Below are positions 29,701 through 41,456 of a stretch of 64,000 nt of DNA, piece after piece. The number at the start of each line of letters is the position of its first letter. The stretch's first letter is position 1. The DNA comes from Protea cynaroides (lineage: Eukaryota; Streptophyta; Magnoliopsida; Proteales; Proteaceae), in NCBI GenBank assembly GCA_028583415.1, contig CM053270.1:61779117-61843116 (forward strand). The letters run 5' to 3'. Both the position numbers and the translations under genes were made by a program. The notes beneath the pieces are model-generated. The model saw nothing but the letters and a program-made list of their open reading frames with translations, was not told where the DNA came from and did not search any database.

Positions 29701-32700
29701 TTATATCAGGGTGACATGATTTCCTTAAGCTGAAAATGAAATATTATTTCCAAGATTTTTATTGGAAGCATAGTTGTCAAGGCACCAAGGCGAACCAAGG
29801 CACTTGAGGCCTGACAAATAGCCTAGGCGAGGTGCCCGATTTTCAAGGCGTCACAAGAGCACCTGGATGCCTAACCGATGCCTTGACAACTATGATTGGA
29901 AGAGAAACTCAGATAGTGAGCACACAGTATACATAAAATAAGATTAAGCAAAATAAATAACTCATTCTGATGGGAAATTAACAGCTATAAATGGACTATT
30001 CTGGTTCATAATCTAAATGGACAGATTTAGCGGTTTTATATTTGCAATGGACATCTCACGATTTCTGCATTGTAGAGTTCGAAGATGTACCATGTTCAAG
30101 GTTTAAGATCTTGGAATCGGAAACGGGATCGGTCTCTATCGATTCCGATTCGAATCAGCCGGAATCAGCCGGATTGGTTAATTCCAAGTTGAACAGGCTG
30201 ATTCCATTGATTCCAATTTGAATTTTTTTCATGGCCATGGTAACTCTAATGTTGTTTAATCAAAATGAGCTCCATTTCTTTTCAATCACATTATCATAAA
30301 CAAATTTATTATTAATAAATGACAAAGATAAACACCTTGTAAACCAAACCAAGAAATTATCCATACAGGGGCTGTTGACTAAATTTGAATGTCGATTTGT
30401 GTCGGAATTTTCTAAGTTGATGAATAAAGATTATTATCACCAACTGGGAGGAATCGCAACAATAAATTCAACATGGAAATACGCATGTCTACCTTCCTGA
30501 TGAGAGAAAAGATAAAAGCCCAGAAGGTATGGAAACTCGGCTGTTTTCAAGAATGCTTGATGCTTTGATTGAGAAGTACTGAATCCCATGTGTTTCAATA
30601 TCCTTTCTGTATAGGGAATCACAAATTGCACCCAAAGCAGTTGAAGAAAACTTGCAATGAACAAATTCAAGGAATGACAATGTCTCTTTGTTCTGGTTCA
30701 AAAGCTTGCATACTCCATTCGCCTGTGACATGGTACACTACCTTAATAAGTCATGACCGATAAAGGTAGCATTCAAATAAATTATTTTTTCCTAGGGATG
30801 CAGTTTAAGGCATCTGTTAACCTACTGTTTAAAATTACTATTCAGGGGATATGATTCAATATCACTAAAGGAAATATAAACCGATCTCCACAGGATTGTT
30901 CATCGGTTCTCAATTTGTAAAAATTCAAAGATGTAAAGGGAATAAATTATATTTATCTAAGGCTCTGTCCGGGGAAATGAAACTAGATTTCTTGCCCTTG
31001 TCCTATTCTTTAGATCCAAGTGATTTGGTTCAAAAGTTTTTTGAGTTAGTAACACAATCATTATTGGTATGATTAGAAAAGTTACCATCTATTTTTTATT
31101 CCCTTTCTTTTACTTCCAACTATAAGAAAAAAAATTTGTGTCAAACATGGATGATATATTGTCAACTAGTTGAAGAAAAATTAAGAAAAAAGAAAGTTAT
31201 TTCTCCAATCAATTAAGTAAAAGAGACTTAAAAAAATTATGGATATGTATCTTCAGTATGGTAATGACACATCTCATTAGACATATTACACTTTTGATGG
31301 GTACAGATTTATTTAGTGCCAAAGGTATTGAAAGTACAATGTACATGATATTGTGGTGTGATGGCATATACCATCAACATCCTTCTATAATGGTAAGACA
31401 TGTTGGCAACATTACTGATGAGGAGGGAAGCATGGGAAAACCACATTGCCCTAGGTTTGGCAATCGGTCACAGTCGTCACACTAGGAGTCTCTCAAAAGA
31501 ATCCTAGTGATGTGTGGTAGCATATGCTTGGAGGGACAAGCATGACCAAATCCAGAAAGCCCAGACCAAGGAAAACCATATCCAAACCTAGACTTCAGTT
31601 CAATAGGGGTATTCAGGAAACTTCTGTTTTTGTTTAGGGTTATTTTTGTAATTTCATTATTATGAGTACATGGGATTAATGATTAAATCAAGGATTGGAC
31701 AAGATAATTTTATGAAAGAAAACAGAAAGGATAAAAGAGCAATGAAAACAAAATAATAATAATAACAATAATAATAATAGTAAAATAAAACAGCCCACAC
31801 CAAGAGTAATCTCCTTTAATCCTTCAATGAAATCTCTCCCTTCTAAAAAGATTTATAGAAAGAAACTCACACAAAAAAAATAACTAATGCATAGCATGTC
31901 TCCGCCGCCAGCTCAGAGATACTTTTCGCTATTCACAGTATGCCTCTTTAAGTTTGGGCCGTTTGGCTGACTATAAGACTACATCAATATTAAAGCTTTA
32001 ACCCTTGCACTTGTGTGGATGACGGTATTTCAAGTTTCCGGTTACCTAAACATGCCAAAGTACAAGGAGAAAGATGTAAGCTTACGTGTTCTTCAGATTT
32101 AATCCCCCGAAAAACCAAGCTTTGCAGTTTGCTTCCCCTTAATAACTCCTGCTAATTTGAATAGTCAGAGATGTGTAAGATCACATGGAATACACCATTA
32201 TAATTCCATAATATAGCTTCAATGGAGAAAGAAAAAAAGAAAAAAAAGTGTACATCTGATAATTGAAAATTGCCTCTCCATGTAATACATTATTCAAATA
32301 TGTAGCAAAGAACTAAGAATGCAATCTCAAAAGCATAACATGGCTATGACATCAGGAGTATTAACTACTTCCATGCCACATTACTCTCTACATTCATTTT
32401 TCCACAAAGAAAGACAGAATTCTGACACAATTCATGGCAATGATTCTAATTTTGATTGTAAAAAAAAAAATGTTGCAATGAGGGGTCCATCCATTGAATC
32501 TAGCATCTAATCAGGGTTCTTCTATAAGGTAGAGAGTACATAGACAAATACAGAAGTATAAGAATCCTAAGAGGTTCGCAAATTAGTTCAATTAAAGGAC
32601 GAGCTCAAAGGACTGTTCCACCATTCAATGGCTATGCACTCTTTGATCAGTGAGGTCCATAAAACAATAGTCTTTAATACACTCCGTATTCAGTATGGCA

Positions 32701-35700
32701 GACTATGGATCGGATTCAGATAGGATTTGATGTGGAAATGGATCCGAATCCGACAAGGACTTACCATCAAGGATTTGACCTGATCCTATTCAATCTGTTG
32801 CAAAGTGATCTGATAAGTAAATGGATCAAATATGGCTATACCCTGATTTTATCCCATAATGATCCAATCCAATAAGGATTTTACATATATTAAGATTACG
32901 TAGGATTCTAAATGGTATTATATATGAAAATTTCAAGGGGAAAGGGCCTAATCTAGTTTGGAGACATCTTTTAATTTTATCAAAATTATATACAATATAA
33001 TGTAAATTTTATAATAGAGAGAGAGGGAGAGTAACTTCAATAAATTACATAATTGGGTTGGAACGATATTTGAATCCTTATCAGATTCAGATTTGGAGCA
33101 TTATGTGAGTGATCCAACCGAATATCAGACCGGCCATATTTGGAATTAGGCCGGTTCGGGTGTGATCTGGCTCGAATCCATCCTGTTGACAACCCTAGCA
33201 TTAAGTCCATTTGGTCTGGGACTCTGGAACATAATTGGTCTTGTCAACTGGATCTACCAAGGCAGAAGGTAGAATTTCTTTACTTTGAAGCTTCTCCTTC
33301 AAATTCTCTATTATCCCCAAGATACCCTACTCCCCTATAATAACTTTTTTATGAAATATACTTTCCAACCATTTACTTTATGAACCTCCTCAGTGACCCA
33401 ATGAAAACATTAATACTTACGCATGTTTCTGCAATGCAAATCACATTTTGAAGTCTCAGGCTTCTGCATAAAGAAAAGAAGAATATTGTAATACTCTAGC
33501 TCAAAACAACTCAATGATGTAGTTAGAATTGAAGATTACTTGCATGATAAATGGTATACATAACTTTAAATCCCATTCTTCCACATTAGGAATTAGGGGG
33601 TGCAATTTGGGCTCAACTTTGAACCAAATAGAGCCAGGCTCAGACTTAATTTCTCAACCCAGATCCACCTGAGTTCAACTGCTCTCCGAAATAAATCAAA
33701 TAGAATCATAAAAGTTCTTCAGGTCAATTTAATAACATGTTTCCTCATCGAAGTCATATTTCATTTGGTTCTTATTTCAAATGGAACAGTGGATTGCTAT
33801 AAACTAAGGTCATATCGAAAACTCTGTATTTTTTTTTATTTTTTTTTATTTTTTTTTTTTTATGAAATATGATTTCATTGACATGGACACCAAACAAATG
33901 TGAAGCCCCCCCATAATAACCATATAACCAAAAGGCTCAAGCAAGCATAACCAATGTGAACTTCATGGCAAAAAAAACTTCTAATAATATAATACCTGGC
34001 AAAACACCCAAATTGTTGGCAATGGTAAGATAGTTTTGAATGGGCACAAGCTGTATAATCAATACAAGCATCATAACCAATACACTTCAAAAGAGTCTCT
34101 GCAACAAAGCAAAACAAAATTATTAAAAAAGTTTCCATTAAGCTGCGACGACTAAAAACCATATGAAGAAAAATATAGAACTACATATGTATGAGTAAGA
34201 CTAAGAACTTTCTTTTGGATAAATAGTGAGAATTTACAAAGAGCAAAAAGAATGACACAGAAAAAACTGGTTGGGCTTGGGCTAGAGGACAGGTTAATGC
34301 ACAAACACAAATAATCATAAAGGCAAGATCACCAGGATACATTTAGTTCATTCAAAATTTCAATTTGCTAATTCATACAACATCTCAACAGATGAGGTCT
34401 TGCCTGTCCCAGCCCAGTTGTTGTCAAGTTCATGGATAGGAATTTCCCAGGCAACAAAAAGAAAATAATATCATTAAATGAAATAATGAAACACATACAA
34501 ATAATTCTCCCAAAAACAGAAATACATACAAATAATATTTTGGCCAATGTATAGAAACTTAAATAATTGATAAAACAATGTAATAATAGTTTCTAAGTTC
34601 ATTTCTTTAATCCCCTCAGGCCTTTTATTTTCTCTCCACACACAAGTGCATTAAACAAAAAATAAATGGCAGACAAAATGCCACATAATGAAGGCTACAA
34701 CATATAAACAGGAAAGGATGTTAGTTTACTAACTCAAAACCATACCAAAATGGTTGACCCAGCAGTCAAGAATGCTAGACTAATAACATAATCAGAAGAT
34801 GTGAGAAATGACAAAGAAGTTGACTAATAGTGAATGTTTTCACTACATTGCTCCACATTAATTGCCTTTTTTTTTTTTGGTAGAAACATTAATTGCTTTT
34901 GATGCCCAAGAAAATGAGATACATTCATCAAAGCATTAACCCAATTTCCACAAATGAATAATCTTCCTTGTTCCTTTTTCTGTTTTTTGTTTTTCTTCGA
35001 TATATGGCACTGGGATCCCTTGCATGATATTGTATCTAAATTTATACACAATCGAATCAAAATATTAGAAAATGCATCAATTTTGTTTTTTAATACACAT
35101 ATGATCCCATGCATGACAATCTACATCAACAATATACCAAATCGAATCAAAATATAAAAAAGGCATCAACTTTTGTTTTAATACACATGCATGATCCCAT
35201 GCATGACAGTGTATTTAAACAATATACACAATCAAATCAAAATGTTCAAAAATATATTAATTTTATATAAAAAAATAAAACTTGTCCAATTTTGATTGAA
35301 TTTAAAATTAACTGGTAAATTTTTACCAAAAAAAATTAACAGGTAAATCAGAGTATCATGGGATATACTTGTAAACTTAAACTTGGGTCCTAAATGATCT
35401 GCCCCATGGCGGATATTAAGTCCAACCATCTAACATCCTATGATCAGACCTAATTACTACTTGTTTATGGTGTTTCATGCTTCAAAATTGTATTTTGCAT
35501 GTTCCTTATACACTTCCATGTAACGAGAAGTGTTTGGAGGAATCCCAATAAAAACACAATGTTGTATTGGGAATATAAAGGGTCTTTACTAATTTCCAAC
35601 TTTGCAAAGCTAAGGGTTGCTATGTCATTTCTAATTATCAGCAAGAGAGAGTTCACCTGTTCAGGATTTTGAGCAGTCTGTAATAGTTCAGGGATTCGAT

Positions 35701-38700
35701 GTCTCCACAAAAAGACATTCATTATTGACATGGATTGAGTACATTTTTGTCTTTCAGATTTTTAAGTTTTCCCTTTGGTGTTTCATCTTCATCGTCTTCT
35801 TTTTTCCTTTTAAATTTTCATTTCTTTTGCCATATCTGTTAATTCTGTTTTCTCTCTCCCGCAACTTCTTTTTATTGGTAGCAAGAAGAATGATAAACTA
35901 AAGCAAAGACAAAAATTTTATGATCCACATCTAATTGATTCTAGAATGTAGAAATTCCATACTAGGCATACAGTACATAATCCTAGAGTCAAGGATTGGC
36001 TTGCTACAATAAATTATGTAAGTTATGACAAACCTAGTCTACCCTTACTAAGATCCCCGTACCTTTGCACTCATTAAGCTTGACAAATGCATCATGAATG
36101 GTCATGCCAAACATAAATGAGGCCAGCCTGTTTGCTTTAACTATTAAGCCATGCTTCCTTGTTCCAACTTGATCATGTGTAAACTACTAATAGGATAATG
36201 AGAAAGAATTCGAACAATCACAATTTGTAACATTATATAACACAAGAAAATGCTCGATACTTAAGTATAGTTTTACCTGGAATAGTTATTTCACCAATAG
36301 GTCCATCAAAAGACGGGAGGAATGCAATCTCTGCAGCTTTATCTAGGCAACTGTCCTTCTTATTAGATGATATGTTCTAAATAAATGATTCAAAATTCAA
36401 TTTAAAAAGAAACATAACCAATAATAGCAGGCAATAATCTAACATGCTCATCTTAATATATAGACATACTTTTGAAGATGTGCTTCCCAGTACAACTGTC
36501 GCCATTCGCCACTATTGTTCATTGGTTCAAAGTTTCCTACGCCTTCTTTTCTCAAGAGCTCCACAGGTTGAATCTGCCTGACACCTTCGGGCCATCGTGA
36601 TTTGAATAACATCTTCCATGCTGTGTCAAAGTCACCATATCTATAATCATGACACCCACAGTAAGAGTAGTTTCCCAAACTCCCAATGCAGAGGATCGAC
36701 AACTTTTATCAATCCATATAACTGAAAGCATACTACCTTCCACGTTTCCTCCCATCACTACTGCTACCATTTATATTGTTATAACCACTGGAGTCTTTAA
36801 ATGGCCTAATCACAAGAAATATATATTTAGTTACATAAAGAAATATGAAAGTTCATAACTATATTAAGTTTCAGTAATACAAAAAACAGTTCATAAAGCA
36901 GAAGTTATTAAAAAAAATTCATAGAGCAGCTGTAATAAAAGCAGTAAATTCTATATTGTGGTCAGACAATGGCAACTCTGACATTACTCTTAATTACATA
37001 ATCATGTAAATATGTCTTAATTATAGTTCTTCATTCTCCCCCCCCCCCCATTAAATACTGTATTATTATTAATAAAACTAGTACTTTATTAAGAAGAAAG
37101 GAAGAGGAGGGAAAACAATACAAATAAATCAGCCTAACCATTAACTACTAATGGATTATCCTGTCCTAGAATTTACTGTGAGTAGCAACATTAACATAAT
37201 AATTCCGAATTCTTGGAAAAGCTAAGGCCATGTCATCAACAGATAAAAAATAGGATTAGATCTAGAGTTTTTGAAGATTGTCACAATTGTCACAATCCAA
37301 CGATTCCTTTCCCTCCATAAATCCTGAGTAATGGCACAAGGACAGAACTTCCAAAGAAATTTACATTTAAGCCCAAGAGCTGCAGAATTTGACCTCATGA
37401 GAAGCACCAAAAGGGAAGAGAGAGGATCCACAGCTGCTCAAAAGGAGCAATTATGTGAACACCCTATTCCATTAGTGATTGATGTCCTAAGAGGTGATGA
37501 AATCAATGAATTAAAGCCTTAGGAGTTACGATTCTTGAGGCTTATGCCTCATACTCCATTCATTCCAAGAAAAAAAAAAAGGAAGATGAAAACTCTATAA
37601 AAAATCAGAAAGAAAGATTAGATTCACAAATCAAAGTACATAATAAAATTAGTTCCTCACATTAGATTTGCTGCTTTCAGTGTCTTCTCTCAGGGATGTG
37701 AACCCAGGAGAGATAAGTGATTGTAGTCCCCCCCCCCCAAAAAAAAAAAAAAAAATAATAAAATAAAATAGAATACAATCCTATGTATATGAAGAGTGTG
37801 CATTCAACTGAACTGAGGCCAGACAAAAGAAAGTGTATTAGGCCCAGCAAGGAATTCGGCTCCAATAACAGCAAATTCTTTAAGCACAGAAACCGAGTGA
37901 GCTGCCAATGCTCTCTGCCATCTTTCCACCAAGTCCTAAGAGCTGTATCTATCCTCAAAACACCTCTCATCGTTCCTTTCCTTTCCATACCCTCCAGTCC
38001 CGCATATTTGAAGGGGAAGTATAAGTCGTAAGATCAGCATCTCTAGCTCTAAGTTTGCAGTCCAACCTCTTACTAAAAGTCTACAAGGAACAGCAGAATC
38101 CAAATGTCTAAAAAACTAATGAATCTGCAGAAGAGGGCCCACAAGAAATTGCAAATGAATATGAAGGTGATATACAATCTCTTCCATCTCCTTGCAAAAC
38201 GTAAATGTATTTTCCATAAATATCTACTGAATCAATCTGTATGCATGTCCAAGGATGTAACCGAAAGAAAACATTTTGGCCTAGCGTGTGCTAGATTAGG
38301 GTCAAGGACTACCAAATTAAGGTTGGACTGGCATTGGTTGGGGTTGAAGCCATTGTATTTTACAGCAGCATTCACCTCCTTGTAGATGATGGCTCTCTTT
38401 TTACTTTTTCAACTTTTCTTTGGGTTCTAAACATGCATTCAGAGAACAAGAAGGTGTTGCTGTATATGTTGTTTCATCAATTTGCAAGAACCTAACTTTT
38501 TATTAAACATCTAGGAACCCCGGACCCCAGACATAAGGAAAGCATCCTTGTATGAGGTAACGACTCAACAATTTTAAGCTTCTAACGCTGTTCCTGATGC
38601 CTTCTCCTTCAGATTGACCTCAACATAAGCTTCAAAGAGTTACTTCAGGCATCTCTTAAAACATAATAGCAAGGAAATCAGATTACTACATAAACTTGGA

Positions 38701-39155
38701 ACTGAGAAAACTTTGATAAAATGAGGAGAAGAGGAATGAAATATATAAATAAAACAAATACTAGGAAAAATAAAATATGGTTTTTTTAGGAATGTTAATT
38801 TGAATAGGACTGCAACTTTACTGACATTTCTTGTAACTTCTGCAATGCAAATGGGGGTAAGCGCATCAGTAAGCAGTCAAACAAGTCTGGTGGAAGTTCA
38901 TATATGTTCTGTAGAAGATGATCTCCTGAACAAGATCACAGAGAGAGTTCATTAACATTTAAAATATTTACCATATCATAATTTGAATAATCTATAAAAA
39001 AAATGAAAGTTCTTTCTTTCTGTAGGCAACTAGAGTAGCAGATAAGGGGATAAGAATGGGTTTTCACTACAGAACAATGGTCAAAGTTTACCATGGATAA
39101 TTTCTTTTGTAGCTGCTCCCAAGCACAATGAGAACAAATCTGGAGCTTCTCCCAT
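26701..39155 (-). CDS. RNI-like leucine-rich-repeat protein, complete, 16 coding exons
   Basis: Exons, 5' to 3': 39092-39155, 38826-38925, 36737-36805, 36470-36640, 36277-36350, 33996-34098, 33421-33463, 32086-32148, 30493-30722, 28934-29054, 28750-28847, 28240-28353, 27985-28155, 27729-27875, 27496-27641, 26701-26852. They total 1866 bases, 621 residues plus TGA; all introns are GT-AG and every junction keeps frame. Start MGEAPDLFSLCLG; an in-frame TGA in the preceding exon (39339-39420) supports it. Residues 1-55 resemble an Elongin-C box plus cullin-box-like helix (ELPPDLFDCLLMRLPP). About 78-134 form a tryptophan-rich segment (WRQLYWEAHLQ). About 210-570 are ribonuclease-inhibitor-type LRRs (LSVLDLSDNN, LESLDISENPLEDHGI). 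The tail ends YDDDP. It matches an uncharacterised plant RNI-like protein I remember, without an established name. The exon 14 donor (GTTGGC) is weak but frame-consistent. Confidence 0.92.
29222..29571. mobile_element. hAT-type MITE A (350 bp)
   Basis: The termini are CATAGTAGTTAAGGC at left and the complement of CATAGTTGTCAAGGC at right. Flanking octamers ATAGATAA (29214-29221) and ATAAATAA (29572-29579) match at seven of eight. The corresponding place in the neighbouring duplicate (near 29948) is uninterrupted with one ATAAATAA, confirming the 8-bp duplication typical of hAT. The interior has many 'aaggcg'/'ccaagg' words and a segment ('aatacatatgcatgat') related to the repeats at 35022-35270. 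Confidence 0.85.
29769..29894. mobile_element. hAT-type MITE B (126 bp)
   Basis: Perfect terminal inverted repeats CATAGTTGTCAAGGCA / TGCCTTGACAACTATG are flanked by a perfect 8-bp direct repeat, ATTGGAAG (29761-29768 and 29895-29902). The duplicate copy 1 is uninterrupted at this point (near 29156, 'ttttatggaagag'). Related in termini to MITE A but inserted at a different site. Confidence 0.92.
30110..30240. repeat. GC-richer dispersed repeat fragment (gaatcgg/gattcc words)
   Basis: This is a short run of 'gattccgattcgaatcagccgg'-type words of the kind seen in degraded non-autonomous DNA transposons of plants. A similar fragment lies at 47395-47490. No termini could be defined. Confidence 0.4.
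32690..33205. repeat. Probable hAT-like non-autonomous repeat in an LRR-gene intron
   Basis: It lies in the intron between exons 7 and 8. The body is rich in 'ggatc.gatccgaatccg' words. The right side ends CCTGTTGACAACCCTAGC, whose complement (GCTAGGGTTGTCAACAGG) is like many plant hAT termini. I could not find the matching left terminus, so limits are approximate. Confidence 0.45.
33596..33870. repeat. Dispersed repeat beginning near GTGCAATTTGGGC, with T-rich tract
   Basis: The segment opens 'agggggtgcaatttgggctc', like the start of plant repeats that mimic 'gggtgtcaaatttgggcccgacc' (compare 53815). It ends in a T-rich tract at 33828-33860. It is intronic in the LRR gene. Confidence 0.4.
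35022..35275. repeat. About 90-bp tandem repeat, nearly three copies, in an intron
   Basis: Copies start near 35022, 35111 and 35203, each with 'gcatgaca/tattgta', then 'cacaatcgaatcaaaat', then a 'catcaa.tttt' run and 'aatacacat.catgatcccat'. It lies in the 2.2-kb intron between exons 5 and 6 of the LRR gene. The same word order occurs once inside MITE A at about 29370-29460. Confidence 0.7.
37222..37431 (-). pseudogene. LINE reverse-transcriptase C-terminal fragment
   Basis: The minus-strand frame contains DLWRERNRWIVTI, the hallmark 'IWxERNxRxF'-type motif near the C-terminus of plant L1-type LINE ORF2 proteins. A sister fragment at 48351 has HIWRERNLWIF. It lies within the 2.0-kb intron between exons 2 and 3 of the LRR gene, in the same orientation as that gene. 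The rest of the element is not readable. Confidence 0.5.
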
Positions 39156-39193
39156 CTTAACAAGTGTAGGAACCTCACAAACCACAATTTCTG

Positions 39194-39420
39194 ACTGTGT
39201 GTGAGAGAGAGAGAGGAAAAAACAAACTGTAAGATGCATATTAAATTTAACAAAATCAAATTTCAGATATTGATGTTAGCAACCAAACTATTTGTCCAAA
39301 AACTGGATAAGAATGACTGAATTCTTACAAATACTCACCTGTCAAGATCTGTAACATTTGGCCAAAACTAGTCGAAGCATAGAGAAATGTCTGTTTGTGG
39401 CTGTGGGAACACTTATCTTC
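39194..39420 (-). promoter_or_regulatory. Probable non-coding 5' exon and first intron of the LRR gene
   Basis: Exon 1 of the coding region extends upstream to an acceptor at 39194/39195 (CACACACAG). A good donor, GTGAGT, lies at 39338-39333 after an exon reaching up to about 39420. Read across the junction, the exon places TGA in frame just upstream, so translation should begin at 39155. The transcription start and promoter are not resolved. Confidence 0.55.
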
Positions 39421-40592
39421 TTGCTAAAGGGCTTGGAGATTTTCAGTTGAGCAACAATTCTTACGATATGCAATTGCCAACATACAAGTATAGGTTACAG
39501 AAGGTACTCTAGCAGACAGAGTGATTCGTTGATGTCCATAGAAAGCCCTGGACCCATTTTCCCCAACTTTAACAAGTGGACAAGTATAAGGTTGGGGTGA
39601 GTATAGAATTTATTTCCAGGAAGATGACATGATGGGATGAATCCCCTTTGAGTGGGAGATTCTAGAGTATAAAAATAAACATTTTGCTTCACATGTTGTC
39701 TTACAATCGGGCATCTCCTGGAACATTCTGTTTACAAAGAGTCTTTAGGAGCTTCTTCAAGATTGTCAATATAAGGTATATGGATCAGAGAAAAAGCAAT
39801 ATGAGTCGAAAGAGCCCCTTGGCTCAGAGAAACACTAATACTTACAGTATGTAAAGAACAGGTTGAAGGGATGATGCCTTTTTTTCTCAATTCTCATGCT
39901 ATTATACCCAGATCTTCATTTCACCGAAAGCACCCGTGTTGGAAATGACATGACATGTTTACAGGTGTCTCCAAATCTGTAACTTTTTTTATTTTGGGTT
40001 TTTTGGGCAGGAAACATACTGACTACTTGCATATCCATCCAAAACTATGGACATGCATTATCACAAGTCCAAGCTTTTTTTACCCTTAAACAAATTGCAT
40101 CTTTTTGGCATGGTAAACACTGCATTTTTAGCATTATTACTTTTGTAGTTCTTATATCAATTTGGAAGTTCAGAAATGCATTATATCTTTTTACGTATTT
40201 ATTTAGAGATAAATAAGGAATCAATAATGCTTAACTTTTAAGCCTATTTGGATATTGATGTAGAGAAGCTTTTAAATGATTTCCTGGATCGATTGGATCC
40301 GCACAAATCCACTCGATCAACGCAAAGCACTGATTTACTGGCGTAATTTCTGAGGTCAATAACTTTGACACAGATGGAGTCTAGCCATGATCCCAAATAT
40401 GTAAATGGCAGCCAGAGCTCTATAGCAGGGTAATTACCTAAAGACCATTGGATTGCGATTCGGAGGCCAAATTCGCACGATTAAAGGGTGTTTCGGGCCT
40501 TCGAAGTCTTAGGCAAAATTTAATTCCTTGCCTTGCCTAATTTTTCTAGTTTCGTATTTTGGCATATCTTTCAAGACTTTCTTATTTCTTTT
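39421..40592. other. Upstream flank; older LTR-like sequence near 40270-40592
   Basis: No gene seen. About 40270-40592 and 45984-46140 appear to be two halves of one older LTR-like sequence split by the Copia insertion; the right half continues with 'tctatgtaatcctacctccc' and a leader-like stretch. Confidence 0.35.
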
Positions 40593-40773
40593 TGTTGTGA
40601 ATGTCGATATTGAGTTATGGGGTAGTTTAGTAATTGAGCATTTATTTCTGTTATTTCTTTTCTATTTATTGTCAGTGAGGATATTATTGTAATTCCGCCT
40701 TTAGTATTTTCATTATAAATAAGATGGTAGGATGAGGAGATTACAACTCTCTCATTCTTTTTCTGATTTAACA
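40593..40773 (+). repeat. 5' LTR of the Copia element
   Basis: A short LTR (181 bp). The TATAAATA-containing word 'cattataaataagatgg' near 40713-40726 could serve as its TATA box. Confidence 0.95.
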
Positions 40774-40785
40774 TGGTATCAGAGC
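40774..40785 (+). other. Primer-binding site TGGTATCAGAGC
   Basis: This is the standard initiator-methionine tRNA primer complement of plant Copia elements, directly after the 5' LTR. Confidence 0.95.
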
Positions 40786-41456
40786 TAACCTAGCTCTACC
40801 CCTCTCCTCACTTCTCCTCTTTTTTCTTTTCTCCTTCCCAAAGCTTTGCCGCGACCACCTGTTAACACTCCTCAACCTGCCGCCAGCCTCTATCCCTCTC
40901 TCCCCAACCTGCCGCAAGCCTCTTCGTCCTTGGAACCTCATCGCCCAGCATCAAAACTCTCTTAAACTTCCCTGCACCTCCCTGGAAACTTACCGCAACC
41001 TTCAAACTCCCTTAAACCTCCCCGCACAACCCTAGAAACTTATCGCAACCATCAAAACTCATACCGCAACATACCTCAACCATCCCTATTCACCCTTAAC
41101 TTTGCCGACAGCCCCAGCCACTACCGCCAGACCTTAAACCCTGCCGCAATCCCTAGAACCTTACTACAAGGGATCGAAAACCCTTTCTTTACCTCCTACA
41201 CCTACTGCCGACATCTATAACCAGTCTGTTTAAGATCTTACCTATGATCTAAACACCTTCCTAAGGATTTATCATTATTTGGTTGTCGTGTATCCCTTGG
41301 TGATGAGACTTTTTTTAGAGATCATACAAAGCACCTGCATCGAGTGTTCTCTACATATCTGAAGATCGAACCTTGCTACAATTGTGTTCTCTAGTTCCCG
41401 AACGATTGATACACGGCATCACTTGAAACAAGAATGGTTGATCTCACAGGATTGCT

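Larger units (their letters stand above)
29084..30068. repeat. Tandemly duplicated intron segment in the LRR gene
   Basis: Copy 1 is 29084-29690 and copy 2 is 29691-30068, both beginning 'caagagatgatt' and ending 'acatctcac.atttctg'. After removing one MITE and its target duplication from each, the cores are about 249 and 244 bp and align along their length. The segment lies in the intron between exons 9 and 10. Each copy serves as an unoccupied-site reference for the insertion in the other. Confidence 0.88.

Noticed and set aside
38822..38825. Alternative exon 2 donor GTAAAG at 38821 in the LRR gene
   Set aside because: It looks stronger as a donor, but joining it to exon 3 puts a stop in frame. 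The overlapping GTCAGT donor four bases earlier keeps frame through all later exons.
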